Assembly (NCBI GenBank): GCA_035501575.1
Contig: DATJVZ010000310.1
Span: 1-9,360 of the forward strand
DNA: 9,360 nucleotides
DNA from: JAFAGX01 sp035501575
GTDB lineage: Bacteria > Acidobacteriota > Terriglobia > Terriglobales > Acidobacteriaceae
Reading direction: 5' to 3'
Below the pieces are notes generated by a model. The model saw only the letters and a list, made by a program, of their open reading frames with translations, made no database searches and was not told the origin of the DNA. Position 1 is the first letter of the stretch. Every line of letters starts with the position of its first letter. A program made the translations under genes and the position numbers. This document shows, one piece after another, positions 1-6,311 of the stretch.

Positions 1-1155
1 GCCGACCTCCGCAAGAAAAATGGACCCTTGGCTACCCCGATCTATCAGACGGCCACGTTTGAAGTTACCGACAACGATCAGCAGCTGCGAGCCACCCCCA
101 CCGACATGTTCTACACACGTTACGGGAATCCCACCCACACCGTGGTGGAACGTGCTATCGCCGACCTCGAAGGCGTCGAGCGTGCCTTGCTGTTTGCCTC
201 CGGAATGGCCGCCATCACAACCTCGATCCTTGCGCTGGTCAAGAGCGGCGATCACATCGTGGCGCAGCGGGACATCTACGGTGGGAGCGCCAAATTTCTA
301 GGCCAGTGGCTGCCCAAACTCGGAGTCGAAACCACTTTCGTCGATACCACCGAGTACGAGCAACACGAACGAGCCATTCGCCCCGCCACCAAGCTGCTGT
401 ATCTGGAATCGCCGACCAATCCCATCGTGAGAGTGGTGGATTTAAGGCGTGTAGTCGCGATAGCCAAGAAACATAACCTAATAACCCTGATCGACAGTAC
501 TTTTGCCACGCCGATCAATTCGAAGCCGGCGGAATTTGGCATCGATCTCATCTTGCATTCTGCGACCAAGTATCTCGCCGGGCACTCCGATCTGGTTGCC
601 GGAGTCGTGGCCGGGCGGGCCGAGCTGATCGAGGCAATTCACGAAAGTCGGACGACCTTGGGTGCGAGCATGGATCCGCATGCGGCCTGGCTGCTGCTGC
701 GCGGTATTAAGACCCTGGCCGTCCGCGTGCAGCGGCAAAACGAGAACGCTTTGCGCATCGCCCAATTCCTGGCGCAACATCCGAATGTCCGGCGCGTCCA
801 TTACCCGTTTTTGGAGGGCCATCCCCAACGCTCCGTGGCTATGGATCAGCTTCGCGGAGGCGGAGGAATCGTCAGCTTCGAAGTCGCAGGAACCGGCCAG
901 GATGCGCGCAAACTGAGCGAAGCCCTGACGCTATTTACGTTGGCTCCGAGTCTTGGAGGAGTGGATTCCCTTGTCTGTATCCCGGTGCTGACTTCGCACG
1001 CTATGGTTCCTGCCGAACACCGGGCGAAGATGGGCGTGACCGACCAGCTGATTCGTCTTTCGGTAGGCATTGAGCACGCCGAGGATCTGATCGCGGACTT
1101 AGAGCAGGCGCTGGCGGTGGTCGGTTCTCGGCGTGAGCACATCCAGGTGGGCTGA
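1..1155 (+). CDS. PLP-dependent trans-sulfuration enzyme (cystathionine gamma-synthase/gamma-lyase family), 5' partial
   Basis: Cys/Met-metabolism PLP enzyme, a cytosolic fold-type I family that adds to or cleaves gamma-substituted amino acids such as O-acyl-homoserine or cystathionine. The frame is open from base 1 (ADLRKKNGPLATPIYQTATF), and that stretch already matches the family N-terminus, so the real start lies upstream; the in-frame TTG at 28 is not a credible start. Counting from base 1, visible landmarks are the phosphate-binding YTRYGNPT (Y38, R40), SGM at 67-69, the ring-stacking tyrosine Y93, the pyridine-N aspartate D165 in DSTFATP, and the Schiff-base lysine K190 in SATKYLAGHSD. 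SLGGVDSL and LIRLSVGIE (R352, substrate carboxylate) follow near the C-terminus. The 384 visible codons fit the usual 380-400-residue length. G95 occupies the position of the methionine gamma-lyase catalytic cysteine, which argues against that activity. Exact substrate is undecided: synthase, lyase and sulfhydrylase remain possible. It ends convergently with the receptor gene. Confidence 0.95.
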   Translation, partial: ADLRKKNGPLATPIYQTATFEVTDNDQQLRATPTDMFYTRYGNPTHTVVERAIADLEGVERALLFASGMAAITTSILALVKSGDHIVAQRDIYGGSAKFLGQWLPKLGVETTFVDTTEYEQHERAIRPATKLLYLESPTNPIVRVVDLRRVVAIAKKHNLITLIDSTFATPINSKPAEFGIDLILHSATKYLAGHSDLVAGVVAGRAELIEAIHESRTTLGASMDPHAAWLLLRGIKTLAVRVQRQNENALRIAQFLAQHPNVRRVHYPFLEGHPQRSVAMDQLRGGGGIVSFEVAGTGQDARKLSEALTLFTLAPSLGGVDSLVCIPVLTSHAMVPAEHRAKMGVTDQLIRLSVGIEHAEDLIADLEQALAVVGSRREHIQVG

Positions 1156-1160
1156 GCCCA
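1148..1160. repeat. Short palindrome on the stop codon of the PLP enzyme
   Basis: TGGGCTGAGCCCA has 6-bp arms around a central G and contains the TGA stop (1153-1155). As RNA it could form a five-pair stem with a three-base loop, but no T-tract follows, so a terminator call is not justified. The rest of the convergent gap (1161-1301) holds nothing else I can support. Confidence 0.25.
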
Positions 1161-1301
1161 GCGATCAAGTCAAACAAACAGAAAGGGGAGGGCCCGTTAA
1201 TTAAGTCCAACGTCTCCAAAGTCGCAAAGACACCGGTCACGCCAGTTGGCAGCCGCCTGCTAGGTTGAAAATCGATCCAACAACCCCTCCTGTTCCATCT
1301 G

Positions 1302-4300
1302 TCAAAAGTTAAACCTCGCCCCAAACTGGAACTGGCGCGGAGTATTCAGCGTGCTCGTGATGTTTCCGAAGGGGATGCCCTGCTGCGTCGTCGCATCGGT
1401 AATGCTCGGCACATTTGGCTGTCCGAACTGGGGCGTGTTGCTGATATTGTAAATGGAGACGTCGAACCGGAGCGCCTTCGTTTCGGTTAGGTTGAACGTC
1501 TTGTAAAACGAGAGATCCACATCGCGGGCTCCCCTGGTGCGAACGTGATCCAGATAGGCCGGGGCGGTTCCGGGAATGAATGGATTTGCCGGCAATGCAA
1601 AGCAATTGATGTCGACCCAATCGGCGACTGTATGCGGAGTTCTCGGATTGCACGTCATGTCGGCCCGCTGGTTGAAATACCCTGGTTGTATGCCTGAAAG
1701 CGGCGAGGCGACAGGAACACCGGTGCTGAGATAGAGGATGGCATTGGTGGTCCAGCCGCCCAGAATGGCGTTCGACACACCCTCGAGGTTCACCGTTTGT
1801 CCTTTGCCAACTGGGAGGTCGTAGGACGCTTCTCCAGTGAACTGATATTTGACGTCCTGGGGGCTGACGGAGTGTTCATACTGGAGATCCCTCCAATCCT
1901 GGGGTGCACCATTGTGAGCACCTACGAAGTCTAGAGGAGGATTGCCGTCGTTGGTCATAAGCTTGCCCCAAGTAAAAGTGGCGAGCGTGGTGAAGTGTCC
2001 GGTCAGCCTCTTTTGCACCTTGGTTTGCAGTGAGTTGTACTCAGAATCGCCGCGCATGTAGCCATTGATAATTACTCCATTCCCCGTGCCGTAGCTGCCG
2101 TTGCCGAATTGCGGGTACTGCTGAAGCGCTACCCACCTGGGAACGGTGGGTGAGCCGAAGTTCGAGTTGGTCGAGGGCTGAATAGCCGCCCACTGATTGG
2201 GCACCATGCACGACGCCACTCCGGTTACGCACAATGAATTTCCGTACTTCTGGATCGTGGCCAGATCTAGTGTGTTGAGGTCGATCGTACCCCCTGAGAA
2301 GGGTAGGAACAAGCCCCGGCTGCCGACGTAGCCGGCGGTTACAACTACCTGATGCGGCAGTTCATACTCCAGGGCAAAGTTATAGTTATAGATTGTGGTA
2401 TTGCGCTGGTCGCGCAGCACTGTATTCAAAGTGATCCCCAGGTTATTGGCTAGGCCGGGCGGCGGCGTGGTGAAAACGGGGACGGTTCCTTGGGGGAACG
2501 GGTTCTTTAACGAGTAGGGGACAGTGAAATTGTCGAGTACACTTCCCGAATTCGCACCACAGTTTGAAGTGCCGTTAAACACCGTATTGCCGTTCGCGTT
2601 ATAGCAGGTGGAGTCCCATATCGTACTCGACGAGAATCCGTCAGTGTTGGCGCCGGCGCTCTCGACGTTGCGGGTGGTGGGACCGTAGTAGATACCCGCA
2701 CCGCCGCGAACCACAAAGCGCTTCACCGGCTGGTAAGCGAACGCCAGGCGAGGACTAAAATTGTCCAGAACCGTTGTGAAGGGGGAACGATTGCTACCAT
2801 TCACGTAGATTTCGGCACCGGTGTAGGGGACACCGTTAAACGTGTTGCTTACGTTGGGATTGAAATATTCCTGCCGGTTAAAGCGCTCGTTGCGCCCCCC
2901 AAAGATGTCCCAGCGCAGGCCGGCGGTGATGGTCAGAGTCGGGCGGGGGTGGTAGGTATCCTCGACGAAGGCCGCATAGTAGGGGTTGGACTCGGCGGCG
3001 AAGACGTCCTTGGAGAAACTGGGATAGCTGCCATAGCCCGTTTCGTTGCCCGGCGGCTCGCCCATGCCGATGAGGAGGGAGGCGAAATCACTCCCGCCTA
3101 CGACACTGTTAACGGACAGATCTGTAGCGCTGACGTCGAAACCGTACGAGCCCGCTGGGGCCGGCGGCTGGCCGACGTTGAGGTACCTCTTCATCCACTC
3201 GAACCCGGTCGAGATTGTATGCTTGCCGTAAGTCTTGGTGAGAGCGATGGCGACGTCGCTGTTCTCGCTGGCAAAGCGGAAGATGTTGTAGTTGGCCGTG
3301 CCGCCCACTCCTTGGCCTACGTCGTCAAAAACCATGAACGGGAGCTGTTGGAAGACCTGCGCCGCGGCCAGCGAGGCGGGAAAGCCCAGCTGGGTAATGT
3401 TGATGCTGCTGTACGACGGCGGTCCACCCTGATTCTCGGAATGGCGCGTAAAGGAATAACGCAAGTTCAGGATGGTGCTTGGATTAAGAGTTATGTCGTC
3501 GGCCACGAGAATATTGCGCCCGTTCGTGAGGTTCTGGGCATAGTTGATGTCCCACCCGCTGGGGAAAACATTGGCCGAGCTAAAGATCAGGCGGTCGTAG
3601 GAAAATCGGGTAAAGATGCGCTGCTTTTCGCTCGCATTCCAATCCACCCGGACGTCGAACCTCTGGGCATGGAACGGATCGAGGCCCGGCATCCCATAAT
3701 TATTCTGGACGTCAACAGGGGCTGAATCACATGTGGTCGGGTTCGGGAGATTGCACTTTGGCATCATCGACAGATAGTTCAGGCCGATGGGGTTCGGGTT
3801 CGGGATCTTATTCCCGGGAAAAGGTTGGCGCAGGCCGCCTATGTCGGGCTTGGTCGGATCGTAGATTGTAAACCCCGTCATCTTTGAAAAGTCTCCGGTC
3901 CTTTCGGCACTGGTCGGAACGGAAAAGTAGTCGATCCCCTCGAACTGCTGCTGCTGCGTGGCCTCGTAATCCCCGAAGAAGAAGAGTTTGTCGCGCTTGA
4001 CGGGCCCCCCGATGGCGGCGCCCTCCTGGTAACGGTGGAAGTCAGGTGGGGTATTGGCCAGACCGGACGACAGCTGAGTGTTCTTATTGAAGTATTCGTT
4101 GGCCGACAAGGCGTTGGGGCGAAATACCGCGAAAACGTCGCCATGAAACGCATTGGTGCCGGTTTTGCTCACCAGGCTGATGACTCCGGCGGCGCCGCTT
4201 TGAAAAGAGGCTGGCGTGTTCTGAGTCTCCACGCGAACCTCGTCGACTCCGTCCTCGGGAATATTCATCGCCGGCATGATGGCTGCGGAATTGTTTTCCG

Positions 4301-4967
4301 AAATTCCGATGGGGCTGCCGTCGACCATGTAGTAGACGGAGCCGGCAATGGCGCCGTTGATCGTGGCGGCAGAGATATCGATATTAGGCCGACCCACTGA
4401 GATGTTCTGAATCGACTGCATCGAATCGCTCGAGTTGGGCGAGCCATCGGGAGGACTCACGCCCGCACTCAGTTGAACGAGGTCGTAAACATTGCGGTAC
4501 AGCAGCGGAACCCTATCAATGGCTTCGGAAGGAATCAGTAAGCCGACGGTAGAGTTGCTGCCCTCGACCAGTTCGGTTCCTCCCGTGACCGTGACCGATT
4601 CGGTAATTGCGCCGACCTGCAGTGTGATGTTGACCGCGGTGACCTGATCAACATTGACCGTGACCTTGTCTTGTATGAGCGTGGCAAAGCCTTTCTGGCT
4701 GACTGTGATCTGATAAACGCCCGGATTCAGAGAGGCGAACGTGTACAGTCCCGCGGAGCTGGTGGCAGTGTGCTGGGTCAGTCCGGTTGCTTTGTTGAGC
4801 AGCACTACCTGGGCTCCAGAAACAACCGCCCCGGCCTGGTCGGTAACCGTGCCGCTGATGGTGCCTCTTCCGGCTTGCGCAAACGTGGCGATCTCAGCCA
4901 CGCAGACAAAAAAACACGCGCAGAACCAAACGCGTGCGTATCCGGCGACAAAACCCCGTGACTTCAT
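1302..4967 (-). CDS. Oar-type TonB-dependent receptor with N-terminal carboxypeptidase-regulatory-like domain
   Basis: Outer-membrane beta-barrel receptor, 1221 residues, expected to import a ligand with energy from TonB-ExbBD. The signal peptide is residues 1-32 (basic MKSRG, hydrophobic WFCACFFVCVAEIA, then FAQA before GRG). A carboxypeptidase-regulatory/Ig-like domain (about 35-119: GTVTDQAGAVVSGAQVVL, SAGLYTFASLNPGVYQITV) precedes the plug (about 120-290: ESVTVTG, YYMVDGSPIG, VDEVRVETQNTPA). The barrel includes the family signature GGPVKRDKLFFFGDYE (near 318-335) and ends in the terminal phenylalanine FGARFNF typical of proteins inserted by the BAM complex. The ATG at 4967 is supported by GGAGG 9 nt upstream. 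The mature chain has exactly eight cysteines in four close pairs. It lies 185 bp downstream of, and in the same direction as, a LacI-type regulator, which suggests regulated uptake of a carbohydrate or similar compound. The ligand cannot be read from sequence, and many acidobacterial members of this class are uncharacterised. Confidence 0.96.
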   Translation of the reverse strand: MKSRGFVAGYARVWFCACFFVCVAEIATFAQAGRGTISGTVTDQAGAVVSGAQVVLLNKATGLTQHTATSSAGLYTFASLNPGVYQITVSQKGFATLIQDKVTVNVDQVTAVNITLQVGAITESVTVTGGTELVEGSNSTVGLLIPSEAIDRVPLLYRNVYDLVQLSAGVSPPDGSPNSSDSMQSIQNISVGRPNIDISAATINGAIAGSVYYMVDGSPIGISENNSAAIMPAMNIPEDGVDEVRVETQNTPASFQSGAAGVISLVSKTGTNAFHGDVFAVFRPNALSANEYFNKNTQLSSGLANTPPDFHRYQEGAAIGGPVKRDKLFFFGDYEATQQQQFEGIDYFSVPTSAERTGDFSKMTGFTIYDPTKPDIGGLRQPFPGNKIPNPNPIGLNYLSMMPKCNLPNPTTCDSAPVDVQNNYGMPGLDPFHAQRFDVRVDWNASEKQRIFTRFSYDRLIFSSANVFPSGWDINYAQNLTNGRNILVADDITLNPSTILNLRYSFTRHSENQGGPPSYSSINITQLGFPASLAAAQVFQQLPFMVFDDVGQGVGGTANYNIFRFASENSDVAIALTKTYGKHTISTGFEWMKRYLNVGQPPAPAGSYGFDVSATDLSVNSVVGGSDFASLLIGMGEPPGNETGYGSYPSFSKDVFAAESNPYYAAFVEDTYHPRPTLTITAGLRWDIFGGRNERFNRQEYFNPNVSNTFNGVPYTGAEIYVNGSNRSPFTTVLDNFSPRLAFAYQPVKRFVVRGGAGIYYGPTTRNVESAGANTDGFSSSTIWDSTCYNANGNTVFNGTSNCGANSGSVLDNFTVPYSLKNPFPQGTVPVFTTPPPGLANNLGITLNTVLRDQRNTTIYNYNFALEYELPHQVVVTAGYVGSRGLFLPFSGGTIDLNTLDLATIQKYGNSLCVTGVASCMVPNQWAAIQPSTNSNFGSPTVPRWVALQQYPQFGNGSYGTGNGVIINGYMRGDSEYNSLQTKVQKRLTGHFTTLATFTWGKLMTNDGNPPLDFVGAHNGAPQDWRDLQYEHSVSPQDVKYQFTGEASYDLPVGKGQTVNLEGVSNAILGGWTTNAILYLSTGVPVASPLSGIQPGYFNQRADMTCNPRTPHTVADWVDINCFALPANPFIPGTAPAYLDHVRTRGARDVDLSFYKTFNLTETKALRFDVSIYNISNTPQFGQPNVPSITDATTQQGIPFGNITSTLNTPRQFQFGARFNF

Positions 4968-4976
4968 GCTCTCTTA

Positions 4977-4981
4977 CCTCC
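4977..4981 (-). promoter_or_regulatory. Ribosome binding site of the TonB-dependent receptor
   Basis: On the minus strand GGAGG is followed by the 9-nt spacer TAAGAGAGC and then ATG at 4967. This is the clearest Shine-Dalgarno in the window and fixes the receptor start. Confidence 0.8.
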
Positions 4982-5007
4982 GCTAGCACCCGATCGACCA
5001 CCGACGG

Positions 5008-5030
5008 GCCAAGCCTTCCCTTCCCTTGGC
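5008..5030 (-). promoter_or_regulatory. Candidate leader hairpin with purine-rich loop upstream of the receptor
   Basis: On the minus strand GCCAAG and CTTGGC form perfect 6-bp arms around an 11-nt loop, GGAAGGGAAGG. It would lie in the 5' leader, about 40 nt before the receptor start, if the promoter at 5078-5107 is used. The loop shows repeated GGA and Shine-Dalgarno-like triplets without a start codon at the right distance. It may be a protein-binding or translation-modulating element, or chance. Confidence 0.35.
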
Positions 5031-5077
5031 GAACCCCACAGGCTGGCAGTACCGCCCACGCCTATTAAATCGAATGA

Positions 5078-5107
5078 ATAGTGCGGGATCAGGATGATCT
5101 TAGTCAA
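5078..5107 (-). promoter_or_regulatory. Candidate sigma-70-type promoter of the TonB-dependent receptor
   Basis: On the minus strand TTGACT (5102-5107, five of six consensus bases) is followed after 18 nt by CACTAT (5078-5083, three of six). Transcription would start near 5071, giving a leader of roughly 100 nt. The weak -10 suggests dependence on an activator or a poor call. An AT-rich TTTAAT just downstream could be an alternative -10 but has no matching -35. Confidence 0.4.
5087..5099. promoter_or_regulatory. Inverted repeat in the receptor promoter spacer, candidate operator
   Basis: GATCAGGATGATC has perfect 5-bp arms (GATCA/TGATC) around GGA. It sits wholly between the candidate -35 and -10, where a bound repressor would block RNA polymerase. 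Its odd-length centre does not fit the central CG of typical LacI-family operators, so the cognate protein is unknown. Confidence 0.35.
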
Positions 5108-5141
5108 GAGAAAAGATACCTGAACAGACGGGAACCATGGC

Positions 5142-5157
5142 TGTGATCTCAGTCACA
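5142..5157. promoter_or_regulatory. CRP-like palindrome TGTGA-N6-TCACA
   Basis: TGTGATCTCAGTCACA matches the core consensus of E. coli CRP sites exactly, five bases on each side with a six-base spacer. It overlaps the lacI stop codon (5153-5155) and is centred about 78 bp upstream of the predicted receptor transcription start, within the range used by CRP-family class I activation. Whether this organism's CRP/FNR homologues use the same half-site is not shown. Confidence 0.4.
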
Positions 5158-6211
5158 ACAGGCTCCGGGTTGTCTCTCGCACCGCTAGTTCAGGCGCCAG
5201 TTTCCGGTGGACCGCACCGATCTCGCGCTTTTCGAGCACCGCCTTGATGCCATCCAAAGCGATGCTGACCGCCATGGCACCCATGGCCTCCATGGGTTGG
5301 CGCACGGTCGTCAGGGGAGGCGTGTAAAGCCCGGAGGCGGCCACGTCGTCGAAGCCGATCACCGAGCAATGCTCCGGAACGTGTGCGCCCGATTTCGCCA
5401 GCGCCCGTATGGCTCCAAAGGCGGTCATGTCGTCGAAAGCCATGAGCGCGGTGAACAGGCGCTTTTGCTTCAACAACTCTTCGGTCAATTTGTAGCCGGC
5501 TTCAAAACTCGAGACCGGCTCGCTAGATTCGGGAAGGTCCACGATCAATTGTGGATCGAGCTCCAGTCCGTTGGACTTGGCAAAGCTGCGAATGCCCTTC
5601 CAGCGCGGGGCACTGTCTCCCAAGGTTTTAGGACCGCGGATAAAAGCCACCTTGCGGTGTCCCAAAGAGTGAAGGTGCTCGAGAGCCGCATGGGCTCCGA
5701 GTTCGTTATCCACGACGACCGAATTGATCGAGTCCGTGTTCGACTCGCGGCCAATCATCACCGTGGGGATGCTGCTTTTCTCGAGATCCCCCAAGACGTC
5801 GATGTTGACAAACAGCCAGTTCGCCAGCACGATGAGGGCCTCCACCCTTCGGTCGAGAAGCATTTCGAGATAGCGCTCGAACCGACTTCGCTCGTTGTGG
5901 ACGTCGGTCAGAATGGGCAGGTAGGAAGATTGGTAGAGCGAATTCTCGATCCCCCGCAAGATCAGGGTGCAGTAGGGATCGGTCATGTCAAACACCATCA
6001 CGCCGACGGTGTGGCTGCGCCGGCTGCGCAGGGAGCGGGCGAACAGGTTCGGCCGATAACCCAGCCTTTTGGCCGTCCGCTCAATCTTTTTCTTGGTGCT
6101 GGCCGGGATGTACCGCGCTAGTGGGGCATTATTGAGAACGATCGAAACCGTGGTCGAGGAAAAGCCGCTTTCTTTCGCCACATCGCGAATCGTGACGATC
6201 GCACCTTTCAT
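5153..6211 (-). CDS. LacI-family transcriptional regulator
   Basis: Cytosolic DNA-binding regulator, usually a repressor released by a sugar or related ligand. From the ATG at 6211 it is 352 residues, normal for the family. Residues 7-28 (TIRDVAKESGFSSTTVSIVLNN) are the LacI helix-turn-helix; YRPNLFARSLRSRRS near 52-66 is the hinge helix with its minor-groove leucine. The rest is the periplasmic-binding-protein-like effector domain, with VGVMVFDMTDPYCTLILRGIE, HLHSLGHRKVAFIRG, IGFDDVAASGLYTPPLTTVRQP and the C-terminal M-G-AMAVSIALDGI segment. The ATG was chosen because it gives the standard short lead to the HTH; a TTG at 6232 has a better Shine-Dalgarno (GGGGG at 6240-6244) and would add seven residues, and the frame stays open to a GTG at 6265. 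The receptor gene follows 185 bp downstream, the likely main target. The ligand is unknown. Confidence 0.95.
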   Translation of the reverse strand: MKGAIVTIRDVAKESGFSSTTVSIVLNNAPLARYIPASTKKKIERTAKRLGYRPNLFARSLRSRRSHTVGVMVFDMTDPYCTLILRGIENSLYQSSYLPILTDVHNERSRFERYLEMLLDRRVEALIVLANWLFVNIDVLGDLEKSSIPTVMIGRESNTDSINSVVVDNELGAHAALEHLHSLGHRKVAFIRGPKTLGDSAPRWKGIRSFAKSNGLELDPQLIVDLPESSEPVSSFEAGYKLTEELLKQKRLFTALMAFDDMTAFGAIRALAKSGAHVPEHCSVIGFDDVAASGLYTPPLTTVRQPMEAMGAMAVSIALDGIKAVLEKREIGAVHRKLAPELAVRETTRSLL

Positions 6212-6239
6212 GCTGGCATCGCGCCGAGACAAGCCCGCT

Positions 6240-6244
6240 CCCCC
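6240..6244 (-). promoter_or_regulatory. Shine-Dalgarno-like run that favours an alternative TTG start for lacI
   Basis: The minus strand reads AAGGGGGAGCGGGC and then TTG (6232). The spacing is about 7 nt, whereas the ATG at 6211 lies too far from this run and has no Shine-Dalgarno of its own. Translation may therefore begin at 6232; family alignment favours neither strongly. Confidence 0.4.
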
Positions 6245-6282
6245 TTGAAGCTCGCTTGCAATCACCTTCGCACCTGGCGGAC

Positions 6283-6311
6283 ACTACAGCAGAGAGCGAA
6301 ATCAGTGTCAA
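6283..6311 (-). promoter_or_regulatory. Candidate sigma-70-type promoter of the lacI-family gene
   Basis: On the minus strand a perfect TTGACA (6306-6311) is followed after 17 nt by TGTAGT (6283-6288, four of six). Transcription from about 6276 would leave 5' leaders of 11, 44 or 65 nt for starts at 6265, 6232 and 6211; the first is too short for a normal ribosome site. The -35 overlaps the second to fourth bases or so of the divergent TPR gene, so both genes share control space. Confidence 0.55.

Noticed and set aside
28..30. TTG as start codon of the PLP enzyme
   Set aside because: The frame is open to base 1 and the residues before it already match the family, so the gene is simply cut by the window edge.
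1267..1276. AATCGATC, a near-match to the operator-like core, between the PLP enzyme and receptor ends
   Set aside because: It lies between two convergent 3' ends, where no promoter is expected, and one arm is mismatched.
2949..3725. 258-codon open frame on the plus strand, inside the receptor gene
   Set aside because: It is codon-aligned antisense to the receptor; its stops would need the sense codons TTA, CTA or TCA, which are rare here, so long empty frames arise by chance. The translation shows no recognisable domain, while the opposite strand is an unmistakable receptor.
5207..6121. 304-codon open frame on the plus strand, inside the lacI-family gene
   Set aside because: Also codon-aligned antisense of a clear LacI-family protein, with a composition-driven Arg/His/Gly-rich translation and no domain.
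6244..6261. Partial palindrome around AAGC-TC-GCTT upstream of the TPR gene as a LacI operator
   Set aside because: Only 4-bp arms, a TC/GA centre rather than CG, and mismatches immediately outside. Not better than chance.
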